In this document: in pieces, positions 25,692 to 33,546 of the stretch
How the letters are laid out: every line of letters begins with the position of its first letter
Position numbering within the stretch: position 1 is the first letter of the stretch
Origin: CAZYPU01 sp964649665
GTDB lineage: Bacteria; Omnitrophota; Gorgyraeia; JABMRN01; RBG-13-46-9
DNA: 64,000 bases
Assembly: GCA_964649665.1 (NCBI GenBank)
Contig: CAZYPU010000002.1
Coordinates: 1 to 64,000 of the forward strand
Direction of reading: 5' to 3'
Translations under genes and position numbers: made by a program
The notes under the pieces: generated by a model
The model's database searches: none
The model's input: only the letters and a program-made list of their open reading frames with translations
Told to the model about the DNA's origin: nothing

Positions 25692-27757
25692 AAAAGCAAA
25701 CGCGCTACAAAAGAAGCGTTAGGTTCAAGGCAACGCAGGTTATTTGCGGTGCCACATTAATTATTGCGGTTATAGGGTTAAGCGGGGGGTATTTTTTGGG
25801 ATTTAGATTAGTGCGTACTCTAATCGGAGAAAATTACGCAAGAATGGCCGGGTTGCTCGCAAACTCCGTTGATAGAATTATTATCGAAGAGATAAATGAT
25901 GTAAAAACCTATGTGGACAGCCCATTCTGGAAGATGGCGATTGAGGAGAGTAATTTAAGGTACAAAACCATGAGCCCCGAAGCTGCCAAAAGATTTTTTC
26001 TGGATACCGATGAGAGGTGGAAGGAAGCCCTTCCCGATAGCCCACTCGTTAAGCAATATTTAGATAGCACGCTTAGCATAAGATTAAGAAAACTGGCCAA
26101 GAATAACAAAACTGTAGTGGAAATTTTTGCTACCGATAAAAAAGGCGCCTTGGTGGCATCCTCGGGCAAAACGAGTGATTTTTATCAGGCAGACGAAGAA
26201 TGGTGGCAGCGTGCTTTCGCTGGCGGCAAGGGCAAGGTTTGCATGGGAAATATCGAGTTTGATGAGTCAGCCGATGTATGGGTTTTATCTATCGCCGTTC
26301 CTATCAGGGACGAATCCGGCCAGGTAGTAGGGGTGTGCAAATGCCTGGAGGGGATCGAAAGATTTATGGGCCACCTGAAGGATTTTAAAATCGGTAAAGA
26401 AGGACACGCTGTTCTGGTTAACGAAAAAGGCAATATCATAATTCATGGGGAAATAAAGCCGTTGTCGATGAAATTCGCAAAAGAGGAAATTCTTCGGAAG
26501 ATTTATTCGACCGAAAGAAAATGGGAGATAATAAAAGACCCGCATATTCATAAAGGAAAAATTTTTGTCGCCTATGCTGAAATTTTGCACCCTTTCCTTA
26601 TAGAAAGCGGAATAAGGTGGGTAGTTTTTGTAGACCATGATGTGGATGAGGTATTCGCGCCTTTAAACAAATTGTTTTTACAAATGTCTGTTGTCGTGGC
26701 CATAGTGATATTAAGCCTTATCCCCGTAGCGTTTATTTTCGGCGGAGTACTTGCAAAACCATTACGAAAACTTAGCGAAGCAACGAAAGAGATCGCAAGA
26801 GGCAACTGGGATTACGACCTCAAGATTAAAACAGGCGACGAAATCGAAGAACTCGCTGTTTCGTTTAGAAAGATGCTCTCGAGTATTAGAGAGAAACAAA
26901 AGGAAATCACAGAAGCCAAGGACAAATTTCAGAACCTGTCAGAAACCCTGGATGCGAAGGTCAGGGGGCGCACTAAGGAATTGACCCAAGCCCAGGAGGC
27001 GACGTTAAATATATTGGAAGATCTGCAGGAAGCGAAAAATAAGATAGAAGAGACCTTGAAAATAAAGTCTGAATTTACCTCTGTGGTATCGCACGAGTTG
27101 AGAACGCCGCTTACGGCAATTAAGGAAGGCATTGCTATAGTTCTGGATGGGACAGCCGGAAGAATTAACCCGGAACAGAAGGATTTTCTGGATACGGCAA
27201 AGCGAAACGTCGACCGCCTTGCGCGCCTCATAAACGACGTTCTCGATTTCCAGAAATTGGAAGCCGGCAGGGTAGAGTTTAGAATGGAAGAAAACGACAT
27301 AAATGAGGTTGTCAGGGAAGTCGAAAAAGAAATGGCACCTGTCGTAAAAGAGAAAAAGCTGGATTTTTCCGTTAAACTTGACAAAAAAATACACAAAATA
27401 AAATTCGACAGAGACACCGTCATTCAGGTGCTTACGAATCTTGTCAGTAATGCCGTAAAATTCACGGAAAAAGGCGCCATTACGATTATTACGGACTACG
27501 ACCGAAAGGATAACGCAATTCTTGTTTCAGTAAAAGATACCGGCCCGGGGATTAAAAAAGAAGATTTACCGCGCCTTTTCCGGAGATACGAACAACTGGA
27601 AAAAGGCAAGGGAAGAAAGACCGGCGGAACAGGCCTTGGCCTTGCGATTTCGAAAGAAATAATCACGCGGCATAGCGGAAAAATCTGGGCGGCATCAGAA
27701 CCCGGCAAGGGCTCGACCTTTTGCTTCGTTTTGCCTGTTAAGGAACGAAGGAGTTAA
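25688..27757 (+). CDS. membrane sensor histidine kinase
   Basis: Inner-membrane kinase that senses an external or periplasmic signal. The 689-residue protein has a first helix (about 12-40) and a periplasmic domain of about 300 residues, Cache-like by its VFATDKKGALVASSGKT and GKEGHAVLVNEKGNII stretches. A second helix (about 340-362) and a HAMP segment follow. The HisKA box is VVSHELRTPL with His469, and the HATPase domain has N-box TNLVSNAVKFT, KDTGPGI and GTGLGLAI. It overlaps the PAS gene by four bases and is followed at once by a receiver gene, its likely phosphorylation partner. Confidence 0.92.
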   Translation: MKKQTRYKRSVRFKATQVICGATLIIAVIGLSGGYFLGFRLVRTLIGENYARMAGLLANSVDRIIIEEINDVKTYVDSPFWKMAIEESNLRYKTMSPEAAKRFFLDTDERWKEALPDSPLVKQYLDSTLSIRLRKLAKNNKTVVEIFATDKKGALVASSGKTSDFYQADEEWWQRAFAGGKGKVCMGNIEFDESADVWVLSIAVPIRDESGQVVGVCKCLEGIERFMGHLKDFKIGKEGHAVLVNEKGNIIIHGEIKPLSMKFAKEEILRKIYSTERKWEIIKDPHIHKGKIFVAYAEILHPFLIESGIRWVVFVDHDVDEVFAPLNKLFLQMSVVVAIVILSLIPVAFIFGGVLAKPLRKLSEATKEIARGNWDYDLKIKTGDEIEELAVSFRKMLSSIREKQKEITEAKDKFQNLSETLDAKVRGRTKELTQAQEATLNILEDLQEAKNKIEETLKIKSEFTSVVSHELRTPLTAIKEGIAIVLDGTAGRINPEQKDFLDTAKRNVDRLARLINDVLDFQKLEAGRVEFRMEENDINEVVREVEKEMAPVVKEKKLDFSVKLDKKIHKIKFDRDTVIQVLTNLVSNAVKFTEKGAITIITDYDRKDNAILVSVKDTGPGIKKEDLPRLFRRYEQLEKGKGRKTGGTGLGLAISKEIITRHSGKIWAASEPGKGSTFCFVLPVKERRS

Positions 27758-27758
27758 T

Positions 27759-28124
27759 ATGGCCAAGAAAGTATTAGTAGTTGACGACGAACCGGATATT
27801 CTTAAAATCGTGTGTTTTCGGCTGAAAAAAGCCGGCTACGAAGTTAAGACAGCCTCTGACGGAAAGGCCGCGCTTGATTTAATAGAAAAAGACCGCCCTG
27901 ATTTAATCCTTCTTGATCTTCGTATGCCTGTAATGGATGGATACGAGGTTTGCAGGAAGATAAAGTCAGATGAGAAGTTGGGGGATACGCCGATTATTTT
28001 TATTACCGCAAGTTCCGGGGCTACAGTAAAGGATAAAGTCCGCGAATACAAAGCGGATGATTATATCATAAAACCTTTCGAGCCGGAGGAATTGATCGCG
28101 AAAGTGAAAAAATTTATAAGTTAA
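27759..28124 (+). CDS. single-domain response regulator (CheY-like)
   Basis: The 121-residue receiver protein has acidic pair Asp9-Asp10, phosphoacceptor Asp53 in LLDLRMP, Thr83 and Lys105 (IIKPF). It has no output domain, so it must act by protein contact or as a phosphorelay shuttle. It begins one base after the kinase gene, which argues that the kinase phosphorylates it. A perfect 17-base-pair hairpin lies between it and the next regulator. Confidence 0.92.
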   Translation: MAKKVLVVDDEPDILKIVCFRLKKAGYEVKTASDGKAALDLIEKDRPDLILLDLRMPVMDGYEVCRKIKSDEKLGDTPIIFITASSGATVKDKVREYKADDYIIKPFEPEELIAKVKKFIS

Positions 28125-28130
28125 GAAAAA

Positions 28131-28168
28131 GACCGGGGCGGTTGCCAAATATGGCAACCGCCCCGGTC
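28131..28168. terminator. perfect GC-rich hairpin between two regulator genes
   Basis: Arms of 17 bases (GACCGGGGCGGTTGCCA and complement) around a four-base loop. On the + strand no T run follows. On the - strand it is followed by TTTTT. It could slow or partly terminate transcription, or protect the upstream mRNA. Confidence 0.5.
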
Positions 28169-28180
28169 TGAAGGACAGGC

Positions 28181-29626
28181 ATGCCGAAAGCGAACATTTT
28201 AGTAGTAGATGACGAAATCGACGTAACAAAAGTCGTAGGCGCCAGGTTAAAAAAAGCGGATTTTGACGTTTCTACGGCAAAAGACGGTAAAGAGGGTTTA
28301 TCTTTTGCGAAGAAGGCGGTACCCGACCTCATTCTTCTGGACATAATGATGCCCGGCATGGACGGCTATGAAGTGGCCGAGCGTCTCCAGAAGGACCCCA
28401 AGACCTCGCTTATCCCCATAATCATGCTTACGGCGAAGGCATCCTCCGATGATAAAATAAAGGCGTTAAAAATGGGCATCGATGATTACATAACGAAGCC
28501 CTATGACGCCAACGAGCTCATAGCGAGGGTGGAGGCAGTATTAAGAAGGACAAAAAAAGAGCCCTTTCCGAGCGCCGTGCCCCTCTCTCTCGATGAGAAA
28601 AAAAGAATACAACTATTGGAGAAAATGATAAGCGAAAAGGTCATGAAACTTACGCTGGAATATAACATGGCGAGTTTTAACGGATATTCCTGGCCGTATG
28701 CGGCCGAATTTTTCAATGCAAAAGACGGCTCGGAAATCAATCACATTAATTTCATTGCGGAAAAAGGCTGCTTTGACAGAGAATTTTTCGACAAGGTGCT
28801 CCTGTGTCCGCACTGCGGCCATCATGACATTAATGTTCGCGAGACCTGCCCTTCGAATCACAGCGCGAATGTTTCGGTAGCGGAGATGATACATCATTTC
28901 AGGTGCGGCTACGTGGGCACCATAGCGGAATTCCAGCAGGGTATCCGGTATGTCTGCCCAAAATGCGGAACTGAACTTCGCCAGGTCGGCATCGATTATG
29001 ACAAGCCGGGCCAGAGCTACATATGCCATGATACAAAAGAAAAATTTACCGAGCCCGACGTCTGGTGCCAGTGCAGGAACTGCAAGAAGCAGTTCGAAAT
29101 CGACGATGCCGTAAGGAGCGACATTTTCTCTTACGTGCTTAACGAAAGGGGCAAACAGACGGTTGAGACGGGTAGATTTTCCGAGATTAATCTGGAAACC
29201 GCGATTGTTGACGAAGATGTTGATTTGTATAACCTGCGGTATTTCAAGAAACAATTTTCAGACGAAACAGAACGCGCAAAGAAATTTAAAAGGACATTTT
29301 CCCTTATCTTTGTCCGCATCCTGAATTTCGATAAAGTGGTGGAGGATCTGGGCATTACGCGCCTCAGGTCCGTCCTTAAACAGATCGCCTCAATACTTAA
29401 GGAAAATTTATGGGACGTCGATACCCCCGCGCGTTACGATAAAAACGCGTTTATCACCCTTCTGCCGGAAGCGGATATGGAAAAGGCAAAGGCGCTGGCA
29501 GATTCACTCAGTAAAAAAATAGCGGATTTGACAAGAGAAAATCTGCAAATAAAAATAAACACGGTTTCTTATCCGGAGGATGGCGATACGGAAGACGCTC
29601 TGATTGAGAAGCTGTTGAAAACATAA
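28181..29626 (+). CDS. REC - TackOD1 zinc domain - degenerate GGDEF response regulator
   Basis: A 481-residue regulator with an unusual output. Residues 1-125 are a receiver (Asp54, IMLTAK, ITKPY). Residues about 140-310 match my memory of TackOD1 (Thaumarchaeal output domain 1): CPHCG (Cys209, Cys212), ETCPSN, IHHFRCGYVG near 236, YVCPKCG (Cys259, Cys262), VGIDYDKPGQSYIC and a last CRNCKK pair, giving several zinc sites. Residues about 335-478 have a GGDEF-like fold whose signature is replaced by RYDKNAF, so cyclase activity is unlikely. It sits between the kinase set and the HlyD-GT2-TolC genes and may control that export machine. Confidence 0.82.
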   Translation: MPKANILVVDDEIDVTKVVGARLKKADFDVSTAKDGKEGLSFAKKAVPDLILLDIMMPGMDGYEVAERLQKDPKTSLIPIIMLTAKASSDDKIKALKMGIDDYITKPYDANELIARVEAVLRRTKKEPFPSAVPLSLDEKKRIQLLEKMISEKVMKLTLEYNMASFNGYSWPYAAEFFNAKDGSEINHINFIAEKGCFDREFFDKVLLCPHCGHHDINVRETCPSNHSANVSVAEMIHHFRCGYVGTIAEFQQGIRYVCPKCGTELRQVGIDYDKPGQSYICHDTKEKFTEPDVWCQCRNCKKQFEIDDAVRSDIFSYVLNERGKQTVETGRFSEINLETAIVDEDVDLYNLRYFKKQFSDETERAKKFKRTFSLIFVRILNFDKVVEDLGITRLRSVLKQIASILKENLWDVDTPARYDKNAFITLLPEADMEKAKALADSLSKKIADLTRENLQIKINTVSYPEDGDTEDALIEKLLKT

Positions 29627-29629
29627 GCC

Positions 29630-29792
29630 TGTCATCCTGAGGAGGCCTGTCCCCCACCCTACGGGTCGTAGACCCGGAGGGAAAGGCCGACGACCGAAGG
29701 AAGTCCCGCATACCACAATGAACAATATAGGCCATGCGGGACGAAGGATCTTAACGTAGAGATTCTTCGCCCCTTCGGGGCTCAGAATGACA
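29630..29792. repeat. family B palindromic repeat, long copy
   Basis: TGTCATCCTGAG at the left and CTCAGAATGACA at the right, with GAAGGATCTTAACG and GATTCTTCG blocks. The middle is longer than in other copies and contains a GTCCCGCAT ... ATGCGGGAC pair. Confidence 0.85.
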
Positions 29793-29828
29793 AAGTGGGG
29801 AAACTCCTCGCAAGAAAGAGGGTAATGC

Positions 29829-30548
29829 ATGAGGCTAAGAAAAATAGAAGCGTTTACGTCTACCAAGGAGCAGATCGAAAGGCAAAAGCCGAAGAAGGGC
29901 CTTCCGAAGCCGGTTAAGATATTCATATTTATCCTGATACTGTTTTCGCCCGTTTTCATATGGAAGGCCATTACTCATAATGCGGTATATTGCAACGGGC
30001 TTGTCATGGGGCAGCTCGAGCTTGAAATGGCGGGAGTGGACTTTCAGAAGATTCGCTCGGATGTAGACGGAGAAATTACTGAACTCCCCGCTCAAAAGGG
30101 CCGGAGGGTAGAGAAGGGAAGCCTCCTTGCCGTCATAAAAATAGAAAAAGACGGTAAGGTGGATCATGTTGAAATGAGGTCTAAAAACGAGGAACTGATA
30201 GTGAGCGAGAGCAGAAAAGTCGGGGATTTTATTAAAAGGGGCGATGTAATCTACGGCGTCCTGCCGGTAGGGACGTATTGGGTGGAGGCGTTTGTTCCCG
30301 AGAAATATATACACCAGGTTCGCATGGGGGGAGAAGCGGTGATTTTTGAGGGCTCTTCCCGAAAGAGGTTCAGCGGAAAAATTGATTCCGTATCGGCGGA
30401 AGTCGAGACAATGCCGAAGATGTTCTCCATGTACCATTTTTCCCCCAAGAGGGTTTTTACCGCGAGAATATCGTTAACCGGCAGGGACATACCCCCGTAC
30501 ATACTTAAGTTCGGCATGAGGGTAAAGTGCAAGATCTATAAGAAATGA
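29829..30548 (+). CDS. HlyD/Alg44-like periplasmic adaptor protein
   Basis: Membrane-fusion-like protein that probably bridges the inner-membrane glycosyltransferase and the TolC-like outer channel. The 239-residue protein has a 30-residue cytoplasmic start and one helix (about 30-52). A short barrel-sandwich/biotinyl-lipoyl-like region follows (IRSDVDGEITELPAQKGRRV near 75 and GDFIKRGDVIYGVLPVG near 132). The last part is a beta-barrel segment (VEAFVPEKYIHQVRMGGEA). It lacks the long coiled-coil hairpin of typical HlyD, as do Alg44-like adaptors of exopolysaccharide synthases. It overlaps the glycosyltransferase gene by four bases. Confidence 0.78.
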   Translation: MRLRKIEAFTSTKEQIERQKPKKGLPKPVKIFIFILILFSPVFIWKAITHNAVYCNGLVMGQLELEMAGVDFQKIRSDVDGEITELPAQKGRRVEKGSLLAVIKIEKDGKVDHVEMRSKNEELIVSESRKVGDFIKRGDVIYGVLPVGTYWVEAFVPEKYIHQVRMGGEAVIFEGSSRKRFSGKIDSVSAEVETMPKMFSMYHFSPKRVFTARISLTGRDIPPYILKFGMRVKCKIYKK

Positions 30549-31840
30549 TACAGGACTTTTTCGCTAATTTTTTTGAATACCTGCAGTTCTGCGCGGAGGA
30601 CGTCCTCAGCCGTTCGCCGATCGCGATATTTTTTCTTTTTGCCCCCGCCCTTTTATTCGATACGGCGCGCTATTATGTCACCAACACGATCATCTTCGCC
30701 TTAAGCCTCTTTGAAAAAGAATCTTCCGGAGAAGAAGCCGTGCCGTACCTCCCCTCGGTCAGCGTAATAATTCCCGCGCGCAACGAAGGCGAGAGGCTAA
30801 GGTTTACTCTTGATACAATACTGGAAAATAGCTACCCGAATTTCAAGGTTATCGTATCGGACGATTCTTCGGAGGACGATACGCTCCAGCTCTGCAAGCC
30901 TTATGTGGATAAGGGGCTGATTACGTATGTGCGAACAAGCGTGCGCAGCGGAAAACCCGCGGCGCTCAACTACGCTTTCAAGTTTTCCAAGGGAGAGATT
31001 ATTATTTACTTTGACGGGGATATCGCCGTAGATAGGGATGCCATAGCGGAAGCGGTAAAACCTTTTAAGGACCCCAGGGTAGGGGCAGTAAGTGGTAATG
31101 TAAAGGCGCGCAATGATAGAAAGACCCTTGCTACAAGATTGCAGGCGGCGGAATACGGCATGACAATAGCGGTCGGCAGGCGCTGGCTTGCGCTCGTGGA
31201 CAGGCTGCAGATAGCGTCCGGCGCATTCGGTTGTTTCAGGAGAGAGATCCTGATCGACATTAAGGGGGCGGACCCCGAGTACGGAGAGGATTTGGATCTG
31301 ACGCTAAAGGCGAGAAAGCTGGGATTTAAGGTTGCTTTTGCGCCGAAGGCGATCGCAATGACGGATGTTCCGGAGGCCTGGGCGAGGCTGTTCAGTCAGC
31401 GTGTAAGATGGGACCGCTGCTACATAAGATTGAACTTGCGAAAACACCGCGATATGTTCGATTTTCACGTATTTAAGTGGCAGGATTTCATTGCGGGACT
31501 TGAGGATATACTGTTTAACCTGGTTCTTCTTCTCGTCTTTCCGGTATACGTAGTGTTCATACTTGTCTTCGTCCCGCAGCTTTTTCTTTTCATCCTGACG
31601 GTGACTTACCTCTTTTATACCGTTATGAATGCCGGACAATTCGCTATCGTGGCGCTTCTTTCGGAAAGACCGGGGCGTGACGCAATCTTCATTTTATATG
31701 CGCCTTTATTTTTTATGTACAGCCTTTTTTTAAAGGCGGCGCGGATACTGGCCTACTTCCTTGAATTTATCAGGTCCGATTTTATGAAAGACGGTTTTTT
31801 CCCAAAAAAAATCTGGAGGAACATGCAGGAGTACAGATGA
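30545..31840 (+). CDS. processive membrane glycosyltransferase, GT2
   Basis: Likely polymerises a polysaccharide from nucleotide sugars and extrudes it across the inner membrane. The 431-residue protein has an N-terminal helix pair (about 24-55). The GT-A domain starts SVSVIIPARNEGERL, with SDDSSEDDT near 105, FDGD at 156-159, GEDLDL at 247-252 and the processivity box QRVRW at 285-289. Three to four C-terminal helices form the channel. This is the motif set of cellulose, hyaluronan and poly-N-acetylglucosamine synthases. It is sandwiched by four-base overlaps between the HlyD-like and TolC-like genes, so the three products almost certainly work together. Confidence 0.9.
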   Translation: MIQDFFANFFEYLQFCAEDVLSRSPIAIFFLFAPALLFDTARYYVTNTIIFALSLFEKESSGEEAVPYLPSVSVIIPARNEGERLRFTLDTILENSYPNFKVIVSDDSSEDDTLQLCKPYVDKGLITYVRTSVRSGKPAALNYAFKFSKGEIIIYFDGDIAVDRDAIAEAVKPFKDPRVGAVSGNVKARNDRKTLATRLQAAEYGMTIAVGRRWLALVDRLQIASGAFGCFRREILIDIKGADPEYGEDLDLTLKARKLGFKVAFAPKAIAMTDVPEAWARLFSQRVRWDRCYIRLNLRKHRDMFDFHVFKWQDFIAGLEDILFNLVLLLVFPVYVVFILVFVPQLFLFILTVTYLFYTVMNAGQFAIVALLSERPGRDAIFILYAPLFFMYSLFLKAARILAYFLEFIRSDFMKDGFFPKKIWRNMQEYR

Positions 31841-33135
31841 AAATATTCGCCGGAATTATAATTCTCCTTTTATGCTGCGCGCCGAATTTATTCTCTGAAG
31901 AAATTCCACTCGGGTTGACCCTTGACGATTGCGTAGAAACTGCCGTCGCGAACAACCAGAATCTCTTAATGGCCCGCGAAGAAATAAAAAAGTCCGAAGG
32001 CTATCTTTTGGAGCAGTTCGCCGAGTTCCTGCCCGAAGTATACCTCAATTATCGTTATGTCACCACGAGCAGTCCGGAGGTCCGGCGCATCGCAAACGAT
32101 GTTTTTTTATATGCGGAAAGCACCGCGGGCCTTCATCTGGAAGAAGATATCTTCAAGGGGGGAGAGAGAATTTATAGATACAGAAGCGCCTCACTCGCCG
32201 TCAGTAAGGCAAGGGAGTCTTACATGGAGATACATGATAAACTCGTTCTCGATATAAAAACGGCTTATTACGATCTGCTGCTCGCGGAAAACCTTATCTC
32301 GCTTTACAGCGAGTCCAAAAGAAGGATGGAGGCCTACGCTTCAAAACTTACGAGAAAAAGCAAGCTGGGGGATGTTACGAAATACGCCGTTTTAAGGGCA
32401 AAAATCGAGATAGAGATCGTGAACTCGGACCTTATCGACGTAGAGAAGAAAAGGATACTCTATAAGGCAAAGATACAGAAACTGCTTATGCTGGACAAGG
32501 TCCGGGATATTTCCCCGCTGGACGCCCTAACGTACCCCGAAATAGAAACTCGCGAGGAGGGGTATTCACTGGAAAGCCTGCTCCCGGCGGCAGAGAACAA
32601 AAACCGACGAATAAAAGCCGCCAAGCTGGCGAAGAAAATAGGAAAAGCCGAAATTGACGCCGCGATCGCAAAGACGGGCCTAAGAGCCAGCTTGAGAAGC
32701 GCCTGGTACAAGAGTTCCGATAAATTCGACCTTAGTTCGCATTATTTTTACGACTGGTCGTTCATGATAAACATTACGGTGCCGCTTTTCGACGGCTTCA
32801 AAACCCCTTCCCTCATCAATCAGTCGAGGTCCGAATATTCAAAGCTCGCCGCCGCCGAAAGTGCCGCGAGAAAAGATGTTTTCTGGGAGCTCGAAGACGC
32901 CTCGAGCGAACTTAAGAAAACAAGGCCGCTTCTTGAGAACCAGAAGTCGCTCGCCGGTTATGCTAAGGAGGGCGTGAACATGGTGCTGGTGCTTTATGAC
33001 AGGGGTGAAGGCAGCGAATGGGATGTCATAGACGCGCACAGAAATTATATAAGGGCGGAATCGAATCTCGCGAGGTTTGTAAGGGATTATAATGTTCTGG
33101 CGGCGAAAATAAATTATCTGATTTCGGAAAATTAA
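31837..33135 (+). CDS. TolC-family outer-membrane efflux protein
   Basis: Forms a trimeric outer-membrane and periplasmic channel. The 432-residue protein has a signal peptide (cleavage near LFSEE, about residue 22). It carries the two-fold OEP pattern: GLTLDDCVETAVANNQNLL, then long amphipathic helices, WSFMINITVPLFDGFKT near 308, and a second helical half ending YVRAESNLARFV-like. It overlaps the glycosyltransferase by four bases. A polysaccharide synthase with its own TolC and adaptor is unusual, because most such systems use beta-barrel or OPX exporters. A receiver gene follows 15 bases later. Confidence 0.88.
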   Translation: MKIFAGIIILLLCCAPNLFSEEIPLGLTLDDCVETAVANNQNLLMAREEIKKSEGYLLEQFAEFLPEVYLNYRYVTTSSPEVRRIANDVFLYAESTAGLHLEEDIFKGGERIYRYRSASLAVSKARESYMEIHDKLVLDIKTAYYDLLLAENLISLYSESKRRMEAYASKLTRKSKLGDVTKYAVLRAKIEIEIVNSDLIDVEKKRILYKAKIQKLLMLDKVRDISPLDALTYPEIETREEGYSLESLLPAAENKNRRIKAAKLAKKIGKAEIDAAIAKTGLRASLRSAWYKSSDKFDLSSHYFYDWSFMINITVPLFDGFKTPSLINQSRSEYSKLAAAESAARKDVFWELEDASSELKKTRPLLENQKSLAGYAKEGVNMVLVLYDRGEGSEWDVIDAHRNYIRAESNLARFVRDYNVLAAKINYLISEN

Positions 33136-33150
33136 ACAAGAGGTGAAATT

Positions 33151-33546
33151 ATGGAAAAGGCAAAAGTTTTGCTGGTCGACGACGAAATGGATCTCATTAT
33201 GATCATGGGGAAAAGGATAAAGAAATGGGGTTACGATTTGATGGAGGCTGCAGGCGGCAAAGAAGCCCTTACCGCCGTAAAGTCCGGAGGCCCTGATATC
33301 GTGATTCTGGATTACATGATGCCCGATATGGACGGTATCAGCACTCTAAAGGAAATACGTAAAGTAAATGCGGACATACCGGTTATCATGTTTACCGCAT
33401 TTCCGGACAAAAAATCCATCGAAGGCACAGAAGCGCTCGGCGTAAGCGCGTATATTCCGAAACTTAGCATGTTTCCCACCGGCGAATCCGCGCTGAAGGC
33501 AGCCCTTAATATGGCGGAGAAAAAATTAAGGAAGAAAGGTGACTGA
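33151..33546 (+). CDS. single-domain response regulator
   Basis: The 131-residue receiver protein has Asp10-Asp11, phosphoacceptor Asp54 in LDYMMPDMDG, the switch threonine in MFTAF, and a lysine in IPKLS. The segment after that lysine (MFPTGESALKAALN) is longer than usual. There is no output domain. It lies between the TolC-like gene and a transporter gene, overlapping the latter by eight bases. It may be the last element of the signalling-export island. Confidence 0.88.
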   Translation: MEKAKVLLVDDEMDLIMIMGKRIKKWGYDLMEAAGGKEALTAVKSGGPDIVILDYMMPDMDGISTLKEIRKVNADIPVIMFTAFPDKKSIEGTEALGVSAYIPKLSMFPTGESALKAALNMAEKKLRKKGD

